Positions 1-5,126 of a stretch of DNA of 5,126 bases are shown piece by piece. The number at the start of each line of letters is the position of its first letter. Positions within the stretch are counted from its first letter, which is position 1. The stretch covers positions 1 to 5,126 of the forward strand of contig DASUMP010000004.1 in NCBI GenBank assembly GCA_036277635.1. Direction: 5' to 3'. The position numbers and the translations under genes are program-made. A model generated the notes under the pieces. That model was not told where the DNA came from and did not search any database. It saw nothing but the letters and a program-made list of their open reading frames with translations. This DNA comes from DASUMP01 sp036277635. GTDB lineage: Bacteria; Actinomycetota; Acidimicrobiia; IMCC26256; PALSA-610.

Positions 1-309
1 TCCGCGTTCTCGCCGATGGACGGCCTCCCGGTGGAGACGTTCCGCACGTTCATGGTGATCGCGGCCGTCGGCACGGTCCTCGCCGCCGGCTACCTCCTCT
101 GGATGCTCCAGAAGGTCGCGTTCGGCACGCCGAAGGAAGAGTTCGCCGACGCGCACGTCCACGACGTCAACCTCTACGAGTGGATCGCGTGGACGCCGAT
201 CCTCGTGTTGATCGTCGTGCTCGGCGTCTTCCCCGGCCTGCTCTTCGACATGACCGACGGCGCCGTCACCCAGCTCACCGACGTCCTCGCGGCCGCGGCG
301 GGGTCCTGA
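1..309 (+). CDS. nuoM: NADH-quinone oxidoreductase subunit M (NuoM), C-terminal part only
   Basis: This is the 3' end of a gene that begins before the window; the frame is open from base 1 and ends at TGA 307-309, giving about 102 residues. What is visible are the last two membrane helices of an antiporter-like complex I subunit. One lies around residues 14-42 and ends in the typical GYLLWMLQKVAFG segment. After a short charged loop containing D-x-N-x-x-E-W, a second helix spans about residues 60-83 and ends in GVFPGLLFD. This arrangement is typical of NuoM C-termini. NuoM is one of three large proton-pumping subunits of the complex I membrane arm, and it sits between NuoL and NuoN. The identity is supported by the fragment itself and by nuoN starting one base after the stop, the usual nuoL-nuoM-nuoN order. 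The catalytic lysines and glutamate of NuoM lie upstream and cannot be checked. An ATG at 16 is internal and not the true start. Confidence 0.9.
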   Translation, partial: SAFSPMDGLPVETFRTFMVIAAVGTVLAAGYLLWMLQKVAFGTPKEEFADAHVHDVNLYEWIAWTPILVLIVVLGVFPGLLFDMTDGAVTQLTDVLAAAAGS

Positions 310-310
310 C

Positions 311-1792
311 GTGGGCAACCCCGTCTTCGACTGGCACGCGCTCGCCCCCGAGCTCGTCCTCGCGGGCACGCTGCTCGTCGTGCTCGTCGCCGACCTCGTG
401 CTGCCGGCGCGGCGCGCGTGGGAGACGTCGCGCATCGCGTCGCTCGGCGTGCTCGGTGCGCTGGTGCCGATCGTCACGCTCGCGTTCGACGGTGCCAACC
501 GCACCATGTTCGACGGGGCCTACGTCGTCGACAACTACGCGCTGGCGCTCAAGGCGTTCTTCCTCGTCGTCGCGTACGTCACGATCCTGATGTCGGTCGA
601 CTACGTCGGCGAGGGCGACTACTACCAGAGCGAGTTCTACTTCCTGTTGCTCGTCTCGACGCTCGGCATGACCGTCATGGCGTCGGGGCGCGACCTGATC
701 ACCGTGTTCGTCGCTCTCGAGACGATCTCGATCCCCACCTTCGTGCTCGCCGCGTACCGCAAGCACGACCGGCGCTCGAACGAAGCCGGCATCAAGTACT
801 ACCTGATCGGCGTGTTGAGCTCGGCCGTCATGCTCTACGGGATGTCGCTCATCTTCGGGATCACCGGTAGCACGCACTTCACCGGCATCCGCATCGCGTT
901 GATCGAGACCGGCCTCACACCGCTCATGGCCGTCGCGATGTTCCTCGCCCTCGCCGGCTTCGCCTTCAAGGTGAGCGCGGTGCCGTTCCACTTCTGGGCG
1001 CCCGACACCTACGAAGGCGCGCCGACTCCCGTCACCGCGTTCCTCTCCGTCGCGTCGAAGGCCGGCGGCTTCGTCGCCATGCTCAACATCATCTTCTTCG
1101 GGTTCTTCGATCACACCGAAGCGTGGTGGCCCGTGCTGTGGGCGTTCGCCGCGCTGTCGATGACGCTCGGCAACCTCGCCGCGTTGCGCCAGACGAACAT
1201 CGTGCGCATGCTCGCCTACTCGTCGGTCGCCCAGGGCGGGTTCATCCTCGTGCCCTTCGCCGCCGCGGGGATCGCCGGCAGCGCCGAGGTGGCGCGCGAC
1301 TCGTTCGCCGCCGTCATCATCTACCTCCTCGTGTACGCGGCGATGAACCTCGGAGCGTTCGCCGTCGTGATCGCGGTGGCGCGCCGCACGCGCTCGGCGG
1401 AGATCGACAGCTACTCGGGGCTCTTCACCACGTCGCCGGGCCTCGCCGTGCTGATGACCGTGTTCCTCGCGTCGCTCGCCGGCGTTCCGCCCCTCGCCGG
1501 TTGGTTCGCCAAGTTCGCCATGTTCCGTTCGATCATCGAAGCCGGCGGCGCGTGGGCGACGAGCCTCGCGATCATCGCGGCGGTCAACTCGGTGATCGCG
1601 TTCTTCTACTACTCGGGTGTCATCCGCGCGATGTGGTTCCAGGACCCCGTCACCGACGACCGCTCGACGATCCGGATTCCCCCGGCGCTCAGCGGCGCGC
1701 TCGTCATCACGACCGTGATCACGGTCGTCGTCGGCGTCTACCCGCAGCTGTTCGCCCGCGTCGGCGACCTCGCGACCCGTCTGGGGTCGTAG
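311..1792 (+). CDS. nuoN: NADH-quinone oxidoreductase subunit N (NuoN)
   Basis: Complete 493-residue integral membrane subunit of respiratory complex I, which couples NADH oxidation and quinone reduction to proton export. Hydrophobicity by eye gives about 14 helices (roughly 11-32, 43-60, 72-95, 108-126, 127-149, 161-185, 203-226, 239-263, 271-292, 298-318, 330-356, 376-398, 416-441, 457-482), the number expected for NuoN. The proton-path residues known from E. coli NuoN all have counterparts: Glu137 (in ALETIS, like E133), Lys162 (K158), Lys220 (K217), His227 in PFHFWAPDTYEG (H224), Lys250 (K247) and Lys401 in GWFAKF (K395). The pump therefore looks intact. The GTG start at 311 lies one base after the nuoM stop. 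It gives the usual short N-terminus ending in LAPELVL, and has only a weak G-rich ribosome site (about 297-303), so translation is probably coupled to nuoM. TAG stop at 1790-1792. Nothing suggests truncation or transfer. NuoL/NuoM-type Mrp antiporter subunits are the alternative, but the motifs, length and position favour NuoN. Confidence 0.96.
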   Translation: MGNPVFDWHALAPELVLAGTLLVVLVADLVLPARRAWETSRIASLGVLGALVPIVTLAFDGANRTMFDGAYVVDNYALALKAFFLVVAYVTILMSVDYVGEGDYYQSEFYFLLLVSTLGMTVMASGRDLITVFVALETISIPTFVLAAYRKHDRRSNEAGIKYYLIGVLSSAVMLYGMSLIFGITGSTHFTGIRIALIETGLTPLMAVAMFLALAGFAFKVSAVPFHFWAPDTYEGAPTPVTAFLSVASKAGGFVAMLNIIFFGFFDHTEAWWPVLWAFAALSMTLGNLAALRQTNIVRMLAYSSVAQGGFILVPFAAAGIAGSAEVARDSFAAVIIYLLVYAAMNLGAFAVVIAVARRTRSAEIDSYSGLFTTSPGLAVLMTVFLASLAGVPPLAGWFAKFAMFRSIIEAGGAWATSLAIIAAVNSVIAFFYYSGVIRAMWFQDPVTDDRSTIRIPPALSGALVITTVITVVVGVYPQLFARVGDLATRLGS

Positions 1793-1794
1793 AC

Positions 1795-1800
1795 GGGAGG
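1795..1800 (+). promoter_or_regulatory. Ribosome binding site of the methyltransferase gene
   Basis: GGGAGG lies five bases before the GTG at 1806 and closely matches the anti-Shine-Dalgarno. It sits in the 13-bp gap after the nuoN stop and decides the GTG start. With so little room for a promoter, the gene is most likely translated from the nuo transcript, but with its own strong initiation signal rather than by coupling alone. Confidence 0.75.
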
Positions 1801-1805
1801 CGCCC

Positions 1806-2984
1806 GTGTCGGCGACCGAGCGCCTCGAACAGCTGATCCGCCGCGAAGGACCGATCCCGTTCGACCGCTTCGTCGAGGTCGCGCTCTACGAGCCCGGCGC
1901 CGGCTTCTTCGCGACCGGTCGCGGCCCCGGACGCGCCGGACGCGACTTCGTGACCAGTCCCGAGACGGGGTCGCTGTTCGGCCGTCTCGTGGCGCGCGCG
2001 CTCGATCGCTCGTGGGGGGCGCTCGGGCGACCCGACCCGTTCGTCGTCGTCGACGCCGGCGCGGGGACCGGGCGGCTCGCCCGGGAGGTGCTGCGCGCCG
2101 GACCCGCGTGCGCGCCAGCGCTGCGGTACGTGATGGTCGAACGGTCGGCGGCGCTGCGGACGGCGCAGCGTGAGTTGGTGCGCGTCGAGCCCGCCGACGA
2201 AGCCTTCGGGCCCTACGTCGAGGGTCCCGACGACGAGCGCACGATCGCGCCGGGCTCGGGTCCGGTCGTGACCGCCATCGCCGAGCTGCCCGCGCTCGAG
2301 GTCGAGGGTGTCGTGATCGCCAACGAGCTCCTCGACAACCTGCCGTTCGGCGTGGCGGTGCGCCGCGACGGTGGATGGTGCGAAGTCATGGTCGCGCTCG
2401 ACGGCGACGGCGGCTTCGACGAAGTGGTCGTCCCGGCGAGCCGACCCGACGCGGCCGCGCTCGACGCCACGACCGCGGGTGTCGTCGTGCCCGACGGCGT
2501 GCGACTCCCGATCCCGCGCGGGATCGACGGCTGGGTGGAAGCGACCGGCGCGATGCTCCGGCGGGGGCACCTCGTGGCGATCGACTACACCGTCTCGGCG
2601 GCCGCGGCCATCACCCGGGGCGGGTGGCTGCGCACCTACCGCGCCCACGCCGCTGGCGAGTCGCCGTTGTGGCGCCCCGGTGAGCAAGACATCACCGCCG
2701 ACGTCGTGGTCGAGCACCTCGAGCGGTCGGCGCGTGCCCACGGGTTCGTACCAGTGTCTCGGGTGCGGCAGGCCGACTGGCTGCGCTCGCTGGGCATCGA
2801 CGACGACGTGAACGTCGCGCGCGACACCTGGCGCGCGCGTGCCCACATCGGCGACCTCGAAGCGATCGCCGCGCGCAGCGTGGTCCACGAAGCCGACGCG
2901 CTGTGCGACCCGACCGGTCTCGGCGCGCACACGGTCTGCACGTTCACGCGCGGCGGTGCGCCACCACCCCCCGACGTCCATTGA
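1806..2984 (+). CDS. SAM-dependent methyltransferase of the MidA/NDUFAF7 family (DUF185, COG1565), likely complex I assembly factor
   Basis: Complete 392-residue protein, within the usual size for this family. Its hallmarks appear in order. There is an N-terminal GPIPFDRFVEVALYEPGAGFF block (about 15-35), then a DFVTSPETGSLFG block (47-59). The class I SAM-binding loop is DAGAGTG (83-89), followed by the acidic Glu112 that ends strand 2. The family signature is ANELLDNLP (172-180). The C-terminal section has GHLVAIDY (254-261), then LRTYRAHA, a GEQDITADV block (292-300) and the closing QADWLRSLGI (322-331). The family's common DYG reads DYT here. Known: human NDUFAF7 dimethylates an arginine of the complex I subunit NDUFS2 (bacterial NuoD homologue), and MidA of Dictyostelium is needed for complex I. 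Inferred: because this gene lies 13 bp after nuoN on the same strand, it may modify the organism's own NuoD during assembly. The protein has no signal peptide or membrane helix, so it is probably cytoplasmic. The GTG start is chosen for its strong Shine-Dalgarno and the family-typical N-terminus. The family call is firm; the substrate is not shown by the sequence. Confidence 0.93.
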   Translation: MSATERLEQLIRREGPIPFDRFVEVALYEPGAGFFATGRGPGRAGRDFVTSPETGSLFGRLVARALDRSWGALGRPDPFVVVDAGAGTGRLAREVLRAGPACAPALRYVMVERSAALRTAQRELVRVEPADEAFGPYVEGPDDERTIAPGSGPVVTAIAELPALEVEGVVIANELLDNLPFGVAVRRDGGWCEVMVALDGDGGFDEVVVPASRPDAAALDATTAGVVVPDGVRLPIPRGIDGWVEATGAMLRRGHLVAIDYTVSAAAAITRGGWLRTYRAHAAGESPLWRPGEQDITADVVVEHLERSARAHGFVPVSRVRQADWLRSLGIDDDVNVARDTWRARAHIGDLEAIAARSVVHEADALCDPTGLGAHTVCTFTRGGAPPPPDVH

Positions 2985-3030
2985 AGATCCAGCCCGCGTA
3001 TGTAGGGAGATCGCTGCAATGGACGTGGGG
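2969..3030. repeat. Inverted repeat spanning the methyltransferase stop codon
   Basis: ACGTCCATTG at 2974-2983 is the exact reverse complement of CAATGGACGT at 3017-3026. Beyond the arms, CCCC 2969-2972 can pair with GGGG 3027-3030 if G2973 is bulged, giving 14 pairs around a 33-base centre. Inside the centre, CAGC 2990-2993 and GCTG 3013-3016 could add a short inner stem. The left arm contains the first two bases of the TGA stop (2982-2984). No T-run follows the right arm, so it is not a classic intrinsic terminator. It could still form an RNA hairpin ending or protecting the nuo transcript, or be a dyad operator upstream of acs. The repeat is seen directly; its role is open. Confidence 0.6.
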
Positions 3031-3061
3031 TACGCGGGGCGGCGCGGCGGCGGACCCCGGA

Positions 3062-3067
3062 TAGCCT
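3062..3067 (+). promoter_or_regulatory. Candidate -10 promoter element for acs
   Basis: TAGCCT fits the TANNNT pattern of housekeeping-sigma -10 boxes in high-GC actinobacteria. Transcription would then begin near 3073-3075 and leave a leader of about 33 bases before the acs ATG. The stretch where a -35 box should lie (about 3037-3046) is GC-only and shows no TTGACA-like match. The promoter may therefore need an activator, or the call may be wrong. The inverted repeat arm at 3017-3030 lies a little upstream, a possible regulator position. Confidence 0.35.
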
Positions 3068-3096
3068 GCGCCGTCGTTTCGCGAACCGACCGCGAC

Positions 3097-3101
3097 GGAG
3101 G
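3097..3101 (+). promoter_or_regulatory. Ribosome binding site of acs
   Basis: GGAGG, five bases before the ATG at 3107, is a near-ideal Shine-Dalgarno at ideal spacing and fixes the acs start. An upstream ATG at 3019 opens a different frame, has no comparable site and is not the start. Confidence 0.8.
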
Positions 3102-3106
3102 ACACC

Positions 3107-5068
3107 ATGGCCGAGACGCTCGAGGCGCTCTTGCAGGAAGGGCGGACGTTCGCCCCCTCCGAGGCCTTCAAGCGCGACGCGCTCGTCGTCGGCACCCACC
3201 TCTACGACGAGGCCGCGACCGATTGGCAAGGCTTCTGGGCCCGGCAGGCGCTCGCGCTCGACTGGTTCGAGGAATGGGACGAGATCGTGCAGTGGGAGCT
3301 GCCGTTCGCGAAGTGGTTCGTCGGCGGCACGCTCAACGTCTCGTACAACTGCCTCGACCGCCACGTGGCCGCCGGACTCGGTGACCGCGTCGCGTTCCAC
3401 TGGGAAGGTGAACCCGGCGACCAGCGCACGCTGACCTACGCCGAGCTCCTCGCCGAGGTCGCGCAGATGGCGAACGCGTTGCGCGAGCTCGGCGTCGCCA
3501 AGGGCGACCGCGTCGCGATCTACATGGGCATGGTCCCCGAGCTGCCGGTCGCCATGCTCGCGTGTGCGCGCATCGGCGCGGTGCACAGCGTCGTGTTCGG
3601 CGGCTTCACCGCCCAGTCGCTCCAAGACCGCATCAACGACGCGCAGGCCAAGGCGCTCATCACCTGCGACGGCGCATGGCGACGCGGGAGCGTCGTCCCG
3701 CTGAAGGACATCGCCGACGACGCGCTCGCGCACACGCCGTCGATCGAGCACGTCGTCGTGCTGCGTCGCACCGAACACGACGTCGCGATGCGCGACGGGC
3801 GCGACCACTGGTGGCATGACATCGTGGGCCGCCAGCCCACCGAGTGCGCGCCGGAGCCGATGGACAGCGAAGACGTGTTGTTCATCCTCTACACGAGCGG
3901 CACGACCGGGAAGCCGAAGGGCATCGTGCACACGACCGGCGGCTACCTCACCCAGGTCGCGTTCACGCACAAGCACGTCTTCGACCTGCACCCCGAGACC
4001 GACGTCTTCTGGTGCACCGCCGACTGCGGCTGGGTGACCGGCCACTCCTACATCGTGTACGGCCCGCTCGCGAACGCGGCCACGAGCGTGATGTACGAAG
4101 GCACCCCCGACCATCCGGGCAAGGATCGCTTCTGGGAGATCTGCGCGCGCTACGGCGTCACGATCTTCTACACGGCCCCCACCGCGATCCGTACGTTCAT
4201 GAAGTGGGGCGACGACCTCCCCGCGCGTCACGACCTCTCGAAGCTCCGACTCATCGGGACGGTCGGCGAGCCGATCAACCCCGAAGCGTGGGTCTGGTAC
4301 TACAAGCACATCGGCGGCGAGCGCTGCCCGGTGGTCGACACGTGGTGGCAGACCGAGACCGGCGCCATCATGATCAGCCCGCTGCCCGGCGCCACCACCA
4401 CGAAGCCGGGGAGCGCCACGTTCCCGCTGCCGGGGATCGCCGCCGACATCGTCGACGACCAGGGTCAGCCCGTCGGCACGCCCGGCGGTGGCTACCTCGT
4501 GCTCACGCGTCCGTGGCCATCGATGCTGCGCGGCATCTGGGGCGATCCGCAGCGCTACGTCGACACCTACTGGAGCACCTACGAGGGCACGTACTTCGCG
4601 GGCGACGGCGCCAAGCGCGACGACGACGGCTACTTCTGGCTGCTCGGCCGCGTCGACGACATCATGCTCGTGTCCGGGCACAACATCTCCACGACCGAAG
4701 TCGAGAGCGCACTCGTCGACCACCACGCGGTCGCCGAAGCGGCCGTCGTCGGTCGGCGCGACGACACGACCGGTCAGGCGATCGCCGCGTTCGTGACCGT
4801 GCGCGGCGGCGTCGACGCGAACGACGCGCTCGTCGACGAGCTCCGCGACCACGTCGCGCAGCTCATCGGACCGATCGCGAAGCCGAAGACGATCCTGTTC
4901 ACCGAGGAGCTGCCGAAGACGCGCTCGGGGAAGATCATGCGCCGACTCCTGCGCAACGTCGCCGAAGACGAGTCGCTCGGCGACACGACCACGCTCGCCG
5001 ACCCCACGGTCGTCGACGGCATCAAGGCCCGGTACCTCGGCGCGCAGGGCGCCGCCGACGACGAGTGA
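3107..5068 (+). CDS. acs: Acetyl-coenzyme A synthetase (AMP-forming acetate-CoA ligase)
   Basis: Complete 653-residue cytoplasmic enzyme, almost the same length as Salmonella Acs (652). It activates acetate with ATP to acetyl-AMP and transfers the acetyl group to CoA, feeding acetate into central metabolism. Visible in order: an N-terminal ACAS_N region (about 37-90) with WFVGGTLNVSYNCLDRH; the P-loop-like YTSGTTGKPKG (262-272); DTWWQTETG (411-419); the hinge GRVDD (514-518) with Arg515 and Asp517; and the C-terminal PKTRSGKIMRR (603-613). Val310, Thr311, Val386 and Trp414, the acetate-pocket residues of the Salmonella enzyme, occur at the same numbers. This supports acetate over longer acids and argues against acetoacetyl- or propionyl-CoA ligase. 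Lys609 in the SGK motif is the residue that Pat-type acetyltransferases modify and sirtuins restore in other bacteria, so the same post-translational control is possible; neither enzyme is encoded here. Some CoA/AMP-contact positions differ from Salmonella (Ser195, Asn526, Ala584). The gene follows a 122-bp gap and overlaps the next reading frame, so it probably leads its own unit. Confidence 0.95.
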   Translation: MAETLEALLQEGRTFAPSEAFKRDALVVGTHLYDEAATDWQGFWARQALALDWFEEWDEIVQWELPFAKWFVGGTLNVSYNCLDRHVAAGLGDRVAFHWEGEPGDQRTLTYAELLAEVAQMANALRELGVAKGDRVAIYMGMVPELPVAMLACARIGAVHSVVFGGFTAQSLQDRINDAQAKALITCDGAWRRGSVVPLKDIADDALAHTPSIEHVVVLRRTEHDVAMRDGRDHWWHDIVGRQPTECAPEPMDSEDVLFILYTSGTTGKPKGIVHTTGGYLTQVAFTHKHVFDLHPETDVFWCTADCGWVTGHSYIVYGPLANAATSVMYEGTPDHPGKDRFWEICARYGVTIFYTAPTAIRTFMKWGDDLPARHDLSKLRLIGTVGEPINPEAWVWYYKHIGGERCPVVDTWWQTETGAIMISPLPGATTTKPGSATFPLPGIAADIVDDQGQPVGTPGGGYLVLTRPWPSMLRGIWGDPQRYVDTYWSTYEGTYFAGDGAKRDDDGYFWLLGRVDDIMLVSGHNISTTEVESALVDHHAVAEAAVVGRRDDTTGQAIAAFVTVRGGVDANDALVDELRDHVAQLIGPIAKPKTILFTEELPKTRSGKIMRRLLRNVAEDESLGDTTTLADPTVVDGIKARYLGAQGAADDE

Positions 5069-5126
5069 CCGCCGCGCCGGGCCTGCGACCCGTCCCCGAG
5101 CACTGGACCTGGCACACCGAGCCGGT
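5065..5126 (+). CDS. Start of an unidentified protein, truncated by the window end
   Basis: A GTG at 5065-5067 overlaps the acs TGA (5066-5068) in the GTGA arrangement typical of translationally coupled genes. The frame stays open to the window edge, giving about 20 residues that begin MTAAPGLRPVPEHW and continue with a Trp- and His-containing stretch. An AGGG at 5046-5049 is rather far away (15 bases) to serve as a ribosome site, which fits coupling to acs translation. No stop codon is seen on the opposite strand in this stretch, so a convergent gene end is unlikely. The fragment is too short to assign to a family, and I do not recognise it. Confidence 0.45.
   Translation, partial: MTAAPGLRPVPEHWTWHTEP

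Noticed and set aside
275..1114. A 279-codon minus-strand open frame opposite nuoN
   Set aside because: It is an antisense shadow of nuoN with highly charged, repetitive composition and no motif; the sense frame carries every NuoN catalytic residue.
1719..2981. A 420-codon minus-strand open frame opposite the methyltransferase
   Set aside because: Its ATG lies in the inverted repeat, but the product is Arg/Asp/Val-rich with no domain, and the sense frame is a clear MidA family protein. A GC-codon artefact explains it.
2981..3008. TTGAAG (2981-2986) with TATGTA (2999-3004) or TAGGGA (3003-3008) as a second promoter
   Set aside because: TATGTA is only 12 bases from the -35-like box. TAGGGA is at a workable 16 bases but lacks the final T of a -10 box. 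The match is too weak to list, though local AT content makes it worth remembering if 5' ends map here.
3036..3058. GGGG (3036-3039) pairing with CCCC (3055-3058) as a hairpin before acs
   Set aside because: A four-base G/C match is expected by chance in sequence this GC-rich, and nothing extends the stem.
2839..3384. A plus-strand frame of 181 codons bridging the intergenic gap, with an internal ATG at 3019
   Set aside because: It overlaps the ends of two well-supported genes in another frame, lacks a ribosome site, and has Arg-rich shadow composition.
2636..4852. A 738-codon open frame on the minus strand, antisense to the methyltransferase end and most of acs
   Set aside because: It mirrors a well-supported gene. 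In DNA whose codons end almost always in G or C, the opposite strand loses its stops. Its product is low-complexity, rich in Arg, Asp, Val, His and Glu, with no recognisable domain, and it runs across two separate genes.

Overview
The window is about 5.1 kb of very GC-rich DNA. Codons end almost entirely in G or C, two of the three complete genes start with GTG, and stops are TGA or TAG. Every supported gene reads on the + strand and coding density is above 95%. The base composition, the nuoM-nuoN order and the protein style suggest a high-GC actinobacterium, perhaps of the Acidimicrobiia. That placement is inference, since there is no rRNA or other marker gene here.

Positions 1-2984 look like the 3' end of a respiratory complex I (nuo) operon. 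It holds the last ~102 residues of NuoM, a complete NuoN one base later, and then, 13 bp after nuoN and behind a strong Shine-Dalgarno, a complete SAM-dependent methyltransferase of the MidA/NDUFAF7 family (DUF185, COG1565). In eukaryotes that family acts in complex I assembly by methylating an arginine of the NuoD homologue NDUFS2. A family member riding at the end of the nuo operon is therefore the most suggestive observation here: it fits a bacterial complex I maturation role.

Positions 2985-3106 are the only real intergenic gap (122 bp). It is locally less GC-rich than its surroundings. It holds a 10-bp perfect inverted repeat, extendable to 14 pairs with one bulge, whose left arm covers the methyltransferase stop codon, and a candidate TAGCCT -10 element for the next gene.

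Positions 3107-5068 encode a full-length acetyl-CoA synthetase (Acs). Its acetate-pocket residues and acetylatable lysine fall at the same residue numbers as in the Salmonella enzyme. A further reading frame opens at 5065 with a GTG overlapping the acs stop and runs off the window, so acs is probably the first gene of a second operon.

Functionally the window joins energy conservation (NADH:quinone oxidoreductase and a likely assembly factor) to acetate activation into central metabolism. The two blocks are probably separate transcription units. I saw no mobile element, CRISPR array, tRNA/rRNA gene or obviously foreign segment.
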